The notes: generated from the letters alone by a model not told the origin. A DNA stretch of 64,000 nt from Terebella lapidaria (GCA_949152475.1 OX424570.1:15310694-15374693); one strand, 5' to 3'; numbered from the stretch's first letter, positions 44,058 to 54,587 are shown. Translations and numbers: made by a program.

Positions 44058-46517
44058 ATGTCGGAAAGTAGCGACGGCTGGGGAGGTGATGAAGGGAGGG
44101 AAGAGGGGTCTCTTGAGCGCGGTAATTCGTACTCGAGACCCCAGTCTAGGCCCGAGGAGGATGACCGCGAGGACATCCCTCGGGGAGCCTATGTGGGTTC
44201 TGAGGAATCCAGCTCCAGCTCCGGTTCTTACTCAGGAACCGAGTCTGAGAGCGAGGTCGCGGAGGACCGCCCCGCAGAGAGTGACTCGGCCACGGCAGGC
44301 GCTGAGTTACTCCTAGATCCGTCGTCTTTTTCTCGTATGGAAGAGATGATGGACTGCGGTGGTGCGGGACTTGCTAGTGTGGACATTGAGTTGCACCCGT
44401 CCTCGGAGATGCTTGCGTCTCTGGGCCCGGATGAGAGTACTCGTGCGGAAACCCGTCCGGATGGCCGTAGCCGTCCGGACACCGGTTCCGCCGAGAACTC
44501 CTCGGTGTCCGCACCTGCGGAGTCTGGTCCGCACGACCAGAAGGCCCCTGGGACTTGGGCGGAGCAGGTTGACGCGGCTGAGGAAGCCGCATCCCAAGCG
44601 CCGCCTCAGGAACAGGAGTCTGGCTCGAAGGAGACCGAGAACCGAGATGACGGGTTTACATCGCCCGTCTCTAGGCGTACTCGCCGTCGAGCCCGGGAGA
44701 TTGCTCAAAAGCAGTGGAGAGCCCAGCAAGAGCTGGAAGCCGCTGAACATGGGCAATCTGAGGCCGGATCCGACCCGGACCCGGCCTCCTCGCCTCCAAA
44801 GAAGAAAAAGAAGAAGCGGCCGCACCGGAAAAAGAAGTCCGGCGGCCCCTCGCCTCAAGCAGGATCGAAGTCCGGAGGACCTCAGCCACTGGCGCCTAAG
44901 CCGGGCGGCCAGAAAGGGTCCTCCGCCAAACCCGGAGTCGCCAAGACGCCTAATCCCTCGGGATCTGGTGCGGGCGGCGCCTCCGCGGGATCCGGCCCAG
45001 GCGCGGGAGGTTCCGGTAAGCGGGTGCCTATCAAGGCACCGAAAGGAACCTCCTCTTCTTCTTCCTCCGGTACCAAGAAACCTACCGGAGCTGCGGAGGT
45101 GGGGTCAAGTCCAGTGGACAGAGGGCGTCCCGTGCCGAAGGAGGGAGATCTTCGTTTAGAACTCCTCCGGAAGCGCGCGGAGCAAGACGGGGTCCACCTG
45201 TCTGACGCCGCACTGGAAGCGGGAGCGCGGGCCTTCGTTGCGCAGCAACGGAGGGCCGCGCCCCCACGCGGGAAGAGTGTGCCCCGACAAACCAGGTCGG
45301 AGAATCGTTCGGGGGCGGCCAAAAAGAAGAAACGGTCGTCCTCGGAGCAGCCCTCTATCCAGAGGCTGCGGGCCGAAATGGGCCCCGAACTCCCTGGAGT
45401 CCGTCAGGGACACATGTTCCTCCCGCGTTACGGCAGGGATCCGCAGGGACGCCGCACCGCGGCGGCCGGCGCGGCGGCCGACACGCCTTTCACACGGCCT
45501 CGTCCACTCACGGACGAGGAGCGTGTCGGATTGCCGCCCGAGCCAGAGGAGGGTGTAATATGCCAACTCTGTCCGAAATCCCTGGACGGGTATGAGGACC
45601 CGCACCGTGCGCTCAACCGGGATCGTAGGTATCCTACCTACGACCACTTGAGTCGACACATTGCGGGGTACCACTACCCCTGGATGCAAATGTTCGTTTG
45701 CAAGAGGTGCTACTCCGGCACCCCTCAGCAGCGATATTTCGCCAGTTTAGAGGCCCTAAACGATCACCGCTCGGGTGCACACCGCGGTGAGGGACTTCAT
45801 CTCGTTGGAAATGAAGTGGGGCCTGTATTCAATTATGGATACATACCACCGAGGGTGGCGTCGTTCATGACTACGTCAGGGACGGCGAATCACCGGTTCT
45901 TTCACTGGGGTCCATGGCGCTTTGCACAGCGCGTCATGGACGATGCCTGGAGGCAGTCTGGCGTTGTGTCCGCGGGCTCGAGCTACACCGCTCGCCTGAC
46001 GGCTACGATGGGCCAGACCCCGGCGGAGTTCCAGGCGGCGGAAGCCGCCCGGACAGCAGCAGAGGCTGTCCGTGAACCGCCGGTGATCCAGGCCGGTGAA
46101 GAACGGCACCGGGTGACCATGATCGTGTCGGAGATGCCGCAGATCGCGGCCAAGACACGAGTGGCTACTCCTAAGCCGCGCCCCCAGCCAAAGACTCAGG
46201 GGAAGAGTTCGTCCGCCGGAAAGACTCCGGCCGGGACGACGCCCTTGCAGTCTCCGGGTGCGCTGACTCAGGAGGACTACCCGGGCTTGCTCGAGGTGAC
46301 GGTACCCGCGGGTCCGTCTGAGGGACGGGTGGTGGCAGACACCTCCGCCTCCTCGAGTACCGCGTCGGCGGTCCCGCCAAGGACTCCACGCGTGACTCCC
46401 TCGGTAGCGAGCAGTAGCGGACGTGCGGTACCTCTCACGAGGTCGGCGTCCGCGTCCGACATGCGGACGTGCGGTACCTCTCACGAGGTCGGCGTCCGCG
46501 TCCTCGTTGGTGGTTGA
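44058..46517 (+). CDS. extra open frame after pol with C2H2-like zinc fingers
   Basis: Open frame of about 819 codons from the ATG at 44058. The first 500 residues are low-complexity: acidic and Ser-rich (MSESSDGWGGDEGREEGSLE), then Pro/Lys-rich with a basic run KKKKKKRPHRKKK that looks like a nuclear signal. A Cys/His region follows at about 45555-45790: ICQLCPKSLDG, YDHLSRHIAGYHY, FVCKRCYSGTP, LEALNDHRSGAH, which fits two C2H2-like fingers. No signal peptide or membrane helix, so it is not an envelope gene. I know no named family; the low-complexity N-terminus resembles the style of the gag N-terminus. Confidence 0.75.
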   Translation: MSESSDGWGGDEGREEGSLERGNSYSRPQSRPEEDDREDIPRGAYVGSEESSSSSGSYSGTESESEVAEDRPAESDSATAGAELLLDPSSFSRMEEMMDCGGAGLASVDIELHPSSEMLASLGPDESTRAETRPDGRSRPDTGSAENSSVSAPAESGPHDQKAPGTWAEQVDAAEEAASQAPPQEQESGSKETENRDDGFTSPVSRRTRRRAREIAQKQWRAQQELEAAEHGQSEAGSDPDPASSPPKKKKKKRPHRKKKSGGPSPQAGSKSGGPQPLAPKPGGQKGSSAKPGVAKTPNPSGSGAGGASAGSGPGAGGSGKRVPIKAPKGTSSSSSSGTKKPTGAAEVGSSPVDRGRPVPKEGDLRLELLRKRAEQDGVHLSDAALEAGARAFVAQQRRAAPPRGKSVPRQTRSENRSGAAKKKKRSSSEQPSIQRLRAEMGPELPGVRQGHMFLPRYGRDPQGRRTAAAGAAADTPFTRPRPLTDEERVGLPPEPEEGVICQLCPKSLDGYEDPHRALNRDRRYPTYDHLSRHIAGYHYPWMQMFVCKRCYSGTPQQRYFASLEALNDHRSGAHRGEGLHLVGNEVGPVFNYGYIPPRVASFMTTSGTANHRFFHWGPWRFAQRVMDDAWRQSGVVSAGSSYTARLTATMGQTPAEFQAAEAARTAAEAVREPPVIQAGEERHRVTMIVSEMPQIAAKTRVATPKPRPQPKTQGKSSSAGKTPAGTTPLQSPGALTQEDYPGLLEVTVPAGPSEGRVVADTSASSSTASAVPPRTPRVTPSVASSSGRAVPLTRSASASDMRTCGTSHEVGVRVLVGG

Positions 46518-47550
46518 GGGGACGTCCGCAGGGTGGCAAAGCACTGCCTCCCTGGACTTGGACCCCCTCGACGCCACGGCGGACGTACGCCGGAGGCTCG
46601 GTCCCACGACCGCCAGCGTCTACGAGACTTTCCGCGAGTCTGTAGGCCAGGCGGTCGGCCATCGTCGCGATGGTATGGACCGGATCCCCGGTGATCCGGC
46701 GTTGGTGAACCTGCCGGTGCCTCGAGCCATTCGTGACTTGGGGTCCGCAGGTGTGGCCGCGTTGGTCCGCGCTCGGGAGGAGCACCCCTGGGATCACCCC
46801 CAGCGTGGCCGACTCACCCGAGCGGCGGAGTACCTTGTGGCGGAGATGGACAGCTCTCTGGATCGGTTCAGCCGGTGCCGCGCCGAGGCCTCCCGTGTCG
46901 CATGCGATCTCGCATACGACCAGGGCCTCATGGAAGGCACCCGGCGGAGCCTAGAGAGCCACCGGACTTTGTCGGCCGTCATTGAGCGGCGCGCGTTCGA
47001 CCAGGGTCGGACCGCCGCTCTTGCCGAGCAGTCCGGGGCGTCCGCCCCCGCCCCAGAGGTGGCCGCACGGATGGAGCACCTGGAGGCTGAGAATGAGCAG
47101 CTACGGCGTCGTCTTGACGAAGCCGAGGCCGCTCGGACTCGCCTAATCCAGGGCGTCGATGACCCCGAGTCGTCCGCCCTGAACCAGGCGGCTCTCCGGC
47201 GCGCGGATGCCGCTTTGGAGCTGGCCATCTACCCATACCTAGTCCAGGTGTGGGGAGAGCGGACGGCCGGTCCACAGCGCACCCGCGATACGGTGGAGAT
47301 GTTCCGCGCCATAGCAGATCTCGGCGCGACATCTCTACCGGCCTCCGTTGTGATGGCTCCGTCAGGACCCGGATTGCAGGGCTCACCACAAAAGCCCGTG
47401 CAAGCTCCACCGGGCCTGCCTCATCCGCCCGTGCAGCCGGCTTTCACTCTGCCGGCTCCGCTGCTTCCGCGGCGTAGGGACCCGTCACCGCCGCCCGACC
47501 CCAAGACAGGCGGCACGGATGAGGAGCCGATGACGACGGAGGAAGGCTAG
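46423..47550 (+). CDS. second extra open frame after pol, coiled-coil
   Basis: A 375-codon open frame overlapping the end of the zinc-finger frame in another frame. It has no clear ATG near its start. A heptad-rich segment (MEHLEAENEQLRRRLDEAEA, about 47070-47140) predicts a coiled coil, and the end is Pro-rich with an acidic tail. No recognised domain. How it is expressed is not clear from the sequence. Confidence 0.6.
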   Translation: MRYLSRGRRPRPTCGRAVPLTRSASASSLVVEGTSAGWQSTASLDLDPLDATADVRRRLGPTTASVYETFRESVGQAVGHRRDGMDRIPGDPALVNLPVPRAIRDLGSAGVAALVRAREEHPWDHPQRGRLTRAAEYLVAEMDSSLDRFSRCRAEASRVACDLAYDQGLMEGTRRSLESHRTLSAVIERRAFDQGRTAALAEQSGASAPAPEVAARMEHLEAENEQLRRRLDEAEAARTRLIQGVDDPESSALNQAALRRADAALELAIYPYLVQVWGERTAGPQRTRDTVEMFRAIADLGATSLPASVVMAPSGPGLQGSPQKPVQAPPGLPHPPVQPAFTLPAPLLPRRRDPSPPPDPKTGGTDEEPMTTEEG

Positions 47551-48061
47551 GGTGCTAGCCTCGTCGCTGCACGTGTGCGGCGGCGTGCCGGAGTCGCTCC
47601 CGCGGCTCCGCCCTGCCTCAGACCCGTTCTGCGGATCTGAGGAGCCGGCCGGCAGGGCGGTCGGCAACATTTTAGAGGTACTATCACTTTTGATCACTCG
47701 GTGTGTCGTTTTACAAAATTTCTAAATTTAAAGTCTAACCTTAAAGATATTCCAAAGACTCGACACACCGTCCTTTTATAATGGATGACCTTTCAAGGTC
47801 ATCACACGGTTTTGGACCACCTCGGTCAAAATTTTAGCTTGTTTATTAGGATTTATTCAAAATTGCAAAGCGCGTTATAGTTTACTCCATAAGTCCGGGG
47901 GTAGTTCCCCATTCTTCCAAAAGGGACTCTAAAGTCCTAGTGTTTGCGCCGTGACTTCCGGGCGTTGCCATCGTGCCTTCTTCCGGCCCCCGCCATGCGA
48001 AGCCTTCGTCGGGTTTCGAGCATTTTGGGCGCGGGCGGAACATGTTGGGGACCAACATTGT

Positions 48062-48071
48062 AAGAAGGGGG
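48062..48071 (+). promoter_or_regulatory. polypurine tract
   Basis: AAGAAGGGGG, ending three bases before the 3' LTR, fits the plus-strand primer of reverse transcription in LTR elements. Confidence 0.7.
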
Positions 48072-48074
48072 TAA

Positions 48075-48809
48075 TGTGGCGATTTTGCCCTAAGCACGCG
48101 GCAGGTGTTTGTAAACATAAAAGCCATTTATGTGGCCTTTCTGTACTTGGCCTTGTTTTGACATGCTCCGTTCGAGCGTGCGTTGCCACGGCGACGTATT
48201 GTAATTTACGCTCCAGTAAACTATAACAATGGATCGATTTAACCTCGCGTGCGTCCTACAGTTTGTGGTGTATTATATATACACTGGAAGCGACTCGTTC
48301 GAGGAGATTGTCCAAGATCGAGACTAGGACGCACACGAGGCTCGCCATGAGCTTTGTGTTCCCTGGGTCTGAGTAGTGGGCTCCTAGAGCCCTGGGGACG
48401 ATTTCCGTGGGGAGGCCCGGGCTGGGAGAGACGAGTTGCTGACTCGGGGGCCTTCGGCCCTGTGGATCGCCAGCTCTCTCCCTTCCCGGGACATGTGACA
48501 GAGGCTCTGGCCAGCATGTCGGACTGTACGGGGTTCCGTCCCCGAGGCAGACCGCGGCTCGCCAGGCCCCGCCAGTTAACACCGTGGTGATGAACCAGTT
48601 TCTGAACGGTGTCCGTAGGCCTGGGAGTGTCGGGTGGGCTGTTACCTGGTTACCGTTAATGATGAAGTAGTTACCGTGTCCGCCGCGACCTCCGGTGAGC
48701 GGCCCTGCCGCGAGGATCCGGAATAGCGGATGCGCGTCCGCAAGGACTCGGATGAGAGAGGACTATCCTCGAGGATCCCGAAGAGCGGACGGTAGTCAAT
48801 AACTTTACA
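48075..48809 (+). repeat. 3' LTR
   Basis: Same sequence and length as 34771-35505 as far as I could compare. Ends ...ACTTTACA followed by the TTAG target duplication. Confidence 0.93.
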
Positions 48810-48813
48810 TTAG

Positions 48814-50464
48814 TTCATACATGCAAATTATCATTGGACAGTAAATGTTCATAAATATGATAACAAGGCAAACTCAAGACATAATCAAACAACTTTTTCA
48901 TAAGTAATTTACTCAGCAGTGAAGCGCAATCATATGATTAGAAATCATTCTGCCAGATATTTACTATCAAAGCTTCCACTGTCCACATAGTGATATGGGC
49001 ATCGATATTATAAGTTATCATGGGCTTCAGATCCCAATACGGCGTGATATCTGCCTGAAATCACCATATACCACGAGGCCGCAGGCCGAGTGGGATATGC
49101 TGACTGAAGGCAGATATCATGCCGTATTGGGGTCTGAAGTCCATGGTAACGATTTTATCATTGGATTATATGGAACTCCCCAAAACGTCATTCCGTATTT
49201 CCCGCCTGAAGCCCACGATACAGAAAATATCGTGGGGATGTTTCTTTGCTCTACAAATACGGCGTAGTATTGTCGGAGAATTGACCAATCAGGATCGCGC
49301 ATTTTCAGCAATCCGATGATAAAATAACTTTGTCGCACACCATGTACTGTTCCTCCCGGTGTGTGGCTTGCGTACAAGCCCCAGTCACGTGTTCGCTGTC
49401 GTGTCTCTGACGCAATTTCTTACGTGTGAGTGTGTGGTCGGATTCGATGGCTTCCAGTAAGAAGACTATTTCGTCAACACATGTAGCCTTATCTCTTTCC
49501 GGAATAACCTAGTCAGCGGCCTGAAACATTTTGAATAAAGTGATTAATTAATTAATATTGTTTATTTTACATCGCATATAAGGCAGTTATAGATGTACAC
49601 ACATTTAGCCTATGTGACAAGATACAACCAAGCATATGAGTATACATTATGACATTTACATCGCGCAAAGCAATGAAACACACACGAAAATTCATTGTTG
49701 AGAGAGAGAAGCACATAAACGTGCACAAGATATCTATAAAAATGTTTCTGCTTGTGGAATTCTTTAAATTCAACCATTGTTTCACATTGGAACATGGGAC
49801 ATGATGCCTCGTATAGGCGAAAAATAAAAGGTGACTGTAGGTGAAAGAAAATATAGGTAAAAAAATTCAAAAATTATTATTCTATAATTAGCCAGAATTT
49901 CATACTAGTCATCAGCTGTTTATACCAGTTTTGCTGGATTTCCACTTGAGGGCAATTATTTAAATGCAATACCTTGGAAATCAATAATCTGAAGAAATGC
50001 TCACTAGATTTTCTAGAAGACTTCGATAGTCAAAACTCAATAGGCCTAACTAAACACTACAATTATTATAAACTGCTCGTTTTCCAAGCTATGGGCGGGG
50101 CCATTATATGGGCCAATGAAGCTTATACACTAGCGGACGGAGATACCCAGGGGCTCTCGCTCCAGCAACATCTCTAGGCAGGCGCGCCCCGTGCGACCGG
50201 CTTCATTTGATTACCAGGTGCGCGATTCTCCCTCCCCCCCCCCCCCCCTTCCCCTTGCAACTAGTAGGCCAGATACTCCAGCACGTGCAACATTTATTTT
50301 CCATGGGGTCAGGCAAATATTGGATTTATCCCACGCAGAGACTTTATTATTTTTCTGACGACAACGTCGTCTTTCTGTAGCCGATACAGTGTTTTATTAC
50401 CGACACTCTCTTCTATAAATTAGCAGTCGTGTTATCTCCTAATGTGTGTTGTTCTTTTCCTCTG
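48814..50464. other. insert core right of the LTR element
   Basis: No gene. A hairpin lies at 49018-49146 (separate entry), and a poly-C run at about 50236-50247. No other structure recognised. Confidence 0.4.
49018..49146. repeat. 129-bp hairpin
   Basis: Arms 'catgggcttcagatcccaat' + 'acggcgtgatatctgcctga' and their near-complement end at 49146. The loop contains a second palindrome, 'accacgaggccgcaggccga' + 'gtgg'. Likely a small foldback element. Confidence 0.75.
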
Positions 50465-51175
50465 GTATTAGGCCAAATGTAGACCACTCCAACAATGGTT
50501 GGTCAATTGTGAACCATATGAACAACATTTACTGCAAACACAGGCCACACTGACAACATAAGACCGAAAGTAGGATGCATCGACATTAATATGCCAAAAG
50601 TAGACTATAATACGATAGGACACTGACAATATTATTAGCATAAACATAGAATAGAGGAGTGTATATTCTATGTCTATGATTAGTAGGTCACACTGGCAAT
50701 ATTAGCTCAAGGTAGGACATACAACTTCGAGATGCAACTCGAAATTTCGGGATATTAACCCAAAATTTGGAGACACTACTATATATGATTTATTTCGTAA
50801 CTTTTAGTTCATCTTGAGTTATTATCTAGAAATTTTCATTTACTATCTCAAAATTTTGAGTTATTATCTCAAAATTTCGAGTTATTATCTCGAACTTTTG
50901 AGTTAAATAAATTTCTCCCTTGGCAGCAATACGGTTCCGTACACACGCACAATATTAGGCAATAAAAAAATAGGCCAGATGCAAGACACACTAATAATAT
51001 TAGGCCAAAAGTAGGAAGTACCGATGATATCACTCCACAAGTATGATATACTGACAATATACGAGCCAAGAGCAGGACACACTGAATCTAACAATATTAA
51101 GTCAATAGGTCGGATATACTGTCAAAATTAGACCAAAATTCGGACACACTCACAATGTTATTTCAAGTGCGCCCA
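50465..51175. repeat. degenerate minisatellite with embedded palindromic array
   Basis: Words of the type 'cacactgacaatattaggcc' + 'aaaagtagga' recur at irregular 30-40-bp spacing. At 50735-50905 they are interrupted by 21-bp units 'ctcaaaattttgagttatta', each palindromic, ending 'cttggcagcaatacggttcc' + 'gta', which resembles one end of the TACGG foldback elements at 26634 and 32444. Confidence 0.6.
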
Positions 51176-51367
51176 GGGATTCGGAATTTTGAATTATCAT
51201 AACGGACTCTCATTACTGAAAAACAAGCACAATTAATAAACCAACTATTTACACACAGATACCGAGCACAATAGTGTCTGGAGTACAATAAATCTAATAC
51301 TGTTCTGTCTGGGTGACCAACATCGCACAGTCTGCATTCAGACTGGAGTGAATTGTAAACAAATGAG

Positions 51368-51448
51368 TTATTGTTCTATGTCTTTCGCTTACTAAATGTG
51401 CTCGCCTAGCGGCTCGCACCAGTAAGCGAAAGTTCGAGACATAATACA
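51368..51448. repeat. about 80-bp hairpin
   Basis: Arms 'tgtctttcgcttact' and 'agtaagcgaaagttcgagaca' flank the palindrome 'gtgctcgcctagcggctcgc' + 'ac'. Confidence 0.65.
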
Positions 51449-52291
51449 ATTGATAATCTATATATTTTTTTAAAAGCAATCGTTTCGATTATGCTTCCAA
51501 GAAGTTGGAGAATGAGTGTGATCATCATAATTGGCTCTCAGTACTGGTAGAAAATATGAATATTTTACACCATAAAAATCTTGCATTTTTTTGTATAAAA
51601 TGTCATGAAATTGAACAAAGTATTGCACGCCTAGGTGTCCACTACGGGACTAATCATATGTTTGTGATGAAACGGTGTCGATCTACCTATGATTCTGATA
51701 TAAACAACACCACTTTTTTCTGAAATAGATCGATTTTGTTTGTACGGTCTGTTCTTTGTTTTTCTAGTTGAACATTTTAAAGTACACGGAAATATAAAAC
51801 TTACCTAGCGTCTGTTCAATCCTGAGAGCAAGGCAATTAGAACGCAAAGAGGAACCGCAGTCACGAATCCTCAGAACTTTGGGATATTTCACTATGTCAC
51901 GTGACCTGAGCCTCGATAGTTTGAGATAAGCAGCATAAAATGCAGTGTTATTAGAATAAGATCCGCTTCTTCGAATTATCTTATACATAGCTACTTTAGT
52001 ACTACTAGAGTAGCTATACTGACTTCTCGTCAGAAATCGTTATAACATACATGTACTATAATTATATGTTCCCTTACTTATATTCAGTGGGTATCCCTCA
52101 TTTATATTCCGGGAGTATTTTCACATATTAACTGATATCACCACATCAAAGTTGCTAGTTTGTCCGCGGGAATGATATGGCTCTTTTGTGAACGGGATGT
52201 AAACAAACGAATATCTTGGCAGCGGTATCATATAAAACATCTGTGGGTATCGTAAAACCTTCAGGACTGCCATAGATCTAATCATCATTAG
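51449..52291. other. insert core, no feature
   Basis: AT-rich, without long frames, arrays or recognisable ends. Confidence 0.4.
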
Positions 52292-52297
52292 CACGGC

Positions 52298-53777
52298 TGT
52301 TGAACCCACAAATGTTAAAACGCCCACAAATGTGAAAACCCACAAATGTGAAAACAAATTTTGTAAATCACCCACAAATGTGAAAATATCATTACCCACA
52401 AATGTGAAAAAAAATCCACCCACAAATGTGAAAAAAAAATTTAACCACAAATGTGAAAACGGTTTTTGTCATTTGCCCACAAATGTGAAAATCAAACACA
52501 TCATTAGGTTCCACATGAGGAATGTCTTTTATTGTTATGTCTTTTTACGGAACCTTGTTCTGATAACCCATTGCATGGCATTGCGTCCTTCATCCGTCGT
52601 CGTCCGTCATAGATCTTACATTTTTGTTTTTATCTCGAATTTACGGTCGAATCTTTTCGAAATTTGCGCTAAAATGCCTAAGAATACAGGGAAGCACTTT
52701 TCTGAAAGATTTTTTGGGCTACCGGACCTTTGGTCCGATAACCTATTGGCATCGCGTTGCGTCCGTCGTCCGTCCATCCGTCGTCCGTCGTCCGTAAACA
52801 ATTTTATCTTTAATTTTTTTAACGAATGTGACTTCGTTAAGTAGCAACCAGGTTAGTACCGTCATAGCATGGTTAGTAGACAAACATCACATCACATATC
52901 ACATATCATATAATGAATAATAATAGTAATGTTGCCGTTACGTGAGGCCCGAGAACCATGGGAGGGGTCCCCGGAACCACAACGCTTGGGCGTGTTGTTC
53001 GTCCGGCCTTGTTGATCCTTGGGCATCCTGAGCCCATTTCCTTGAAAAATAATTCTACTTCCGGTTTGGTGTCATTTGACACCACAGGTGTAATCTGATA
53101 CCAAACCACACCTAGTATATTGCCAATTAGCCCTACGGGTTCGAAAATAATGTCCTTTTTGCTCTACGATCAATATTTACTGAGATATGGAGGTTTTTAT
53201 GGAAAAGTGGGTGATAATAGGGGAAAGTATCAATTTTTGGCCTTCAAACACACACCAAAACGGCATAATAACTGATCCTTGGGCATCCTGAGCCCATTTC
53301 CTTGAAAAATATTTCTACTTCCGGTTTGGTGTAATTTGACATCACAGGTGTAATCTTATACTAAACCACACCAGTATATGGCCAATTTGTCCTACGGGTC
53401 CGAAAATAACGTCCTTTTTGCTCTACGATCAATATTTACTGAGATGTGAAGGTTTTTATAGAAAAATGATGATAATAGGGGAAAGTATTAATTGTGCAAT
53501 AGGTTTTCAGAACAACCTAAAAACATTCCTCATGTTGAAGCTAATGTTGTCTCTGATTTTCACATTTGTGGGCAATTGACAAAAATCGTTTTCACATTTG
53601 TGGTTGATTTTTTTTTTCACATTTGTGGGTGAAGATTTTCACATTTGTGGGTAGTTGACAAAAAACGTTTTCACATTTGTGGTTGATTTTTTTACATTTG
53701 TGGGTGATTTACAAAATTTGTTTTCACATTTGTGGGTTTTCACATTTGTGGGCGTTTTAACATTTGTGGGTTCAACA
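52298..53777. mobile_element. 1,480-bp element with terminal arrays of CCCACAAATGTGAAAA
   Basis: Both ends start TGTTGAACCCACAAATGTTA and are inverted to each other. Eight or nine copies of 'cccacaaatgtgaaaa' fill the left 200 bp and the inverted units fill the right 215 bp. A 6-bp direct repeat CACGGC flanks it (52292-52297, 53778-53783). The interior (52537-52840) carries a fragment of the array-bearing repeat family including its 'ggaccttttggtccgataac'-like end, and two 230-bp direct repeats. No transposase, so non-autonomous. Terminal arrays could be transposase-binding sites. Confidence 0.85.
53012..53505. repeat. two direct repeats of about 230 bp
   Basis: Copies at about 53012-53240 and 53273-53505 start 'tgatccttgggcatcctgag' and end 'gataataggggaaagtat'. 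They differ at many positions, so the duplication is old. Each contains 'tttgacaccacaggtgtaat'. Confidence 0.75.
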
Positions 53778-53783
53778 CACGGC

Positions 53784-54427
53784 TTCACTGAGTACAATGT
53801 GCGTGCACTACCTGTTGATATCGTCATGTAAATCTTCTAGAGAGAATGTCTTGGGAAAATGAACTTGTATAAGTGTTGTCAATTATCTAATAAATGGGAA
53901 ATATACTAGCAGTCTATATTTTGATAAATGAACGACCCCCTCAATGTTAATGCATCGCGATGGTAGGGCATACATCGAGTGATAAGAGTTTATAACATCG
54001 ATTTTTTTAAACATATACATGTAGGTACCCAGGCCACCGATACATATCAACCAGTTTGGACGGATAGATCTGGAATTTTCTGAAATAGTAAAATGTGTTA
54101 TAATAAAGTAACTCGATAAAATTGCGTTTTAGAACATTCACGTGTATCATTACCAACAAAATATTGAGTAATAACCTCTCATTACGATGAAATGTGTGTT
54201 ACGCAACCCTGATTGAAGCACATGCCTAGTTACACTCGACCATCGCATTACACGTATTTTTGAACGGCACAGATAATATTGATCCTTGACCATACACGTA
54301 GACGCAGAAACTAGCATGTATTGGCTTATAATCATGACTAATGGGCTCATTTATGGGTGTGTGAATCGAAGTGAATATAATATTATTTTCCGAAATTTAT
54401 TACATCCCAGAATAATCACAAGTAGAC
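53784..54427. other. insert core next to the right terminal repeat
   Basis: No gene, array or element end seen. Confidence 0.4.
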
Positions 54428-54587
54428 CAATCACCAGAGAGCAGCACCGATGATGCCCACCTGGTACGACTGTATGGGCACCTGATATATTACAGCATAC
54501 GCATAAGACGTTCTGGTACCCATTATCATGGGGACCAGGTTTTGACCTGGTACCCATCTTATCGTACCAGGAATATGAATCGGGTGA
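54428..54587 (-). repeat. right terminal inverted repeat of the 29.5-kb insert
   Basis: Inverted partner of 25113-25272, ending TATGAATCGGGTGA directly before the second ATTTA. Confidence 0.85.

Larger units (their letters stand above)
34771..48809 (+). mobile_element. Ty3/gypsy LTR retrotransposon, 14,039 bp, looks whole and very young
   Basis: Two 735-bp LTRs (34771-35505, 48075-48809) are the same length, offset by exactly 13,304 bp, and show no difference I could see. TG...CA ends; 4-bp target duplication TTAG (34767-34770, 48810-48813). Order of parts: LTR, primer site, gag, pol (protease, reverse transcriptase, RNase H, integrase), 1.9 kb spacer, two extra open frames, purine tract, LTR. 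Integrase after RNase H is the Ty3/gypsy order. The element is clearly GC-rich against its AT-rich surroundings. No clear break was seen in gag or pol. The size is large for the family because of about 5.9 kb after pol. Confidence 0.95.
25113..54587. mobile_element. 29,475-bp insert with 160-bp terminal inverted repeats
   Basis: Left repeat 25113-25272 and right repeat 54428-54587 are inverted copies, starting TCACCCGATTCATA and ending in the complement. The flanking 5 bp ATTTA (25108-25112 and 54588-54592) are a target duplication in the LINE; with one copy removed the LINE codons run on without a gap. The interior holds a young Ty3/gypsy element, a solo LTR and at least four foldback elements. 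After subtracting these, roughly 11 kb of non-coding AT-rich core remains. No transposase was found, so the class is unknown; it may have grown by nested insertion from a small foldback element. Confidence 0.75.

Noticed and set aside
36349-46607. Many long minus-strand open frames inside the GC-rich LTR element (for example 37242-37904, 38218-39051, 45876-46607)
   Set aside because: They are shadows of gag, pol and the extra frames; GC-rich coding DNA often gives long antisense frames, and none has a recognisable domain.
44058-47550. Envelope gene after pol
   Set aside because: No signal peptide, membrane helix or furin-type site; the zinc-finger and coiled-coil features point elsewhere.
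25113-54587. Polinton/Maverick as the identity of the 29.5-kb insert
   Set aside because: The ends do not start with AG, the duplication is 5 bp instead of 6, and no Polinton-type gene was seen.
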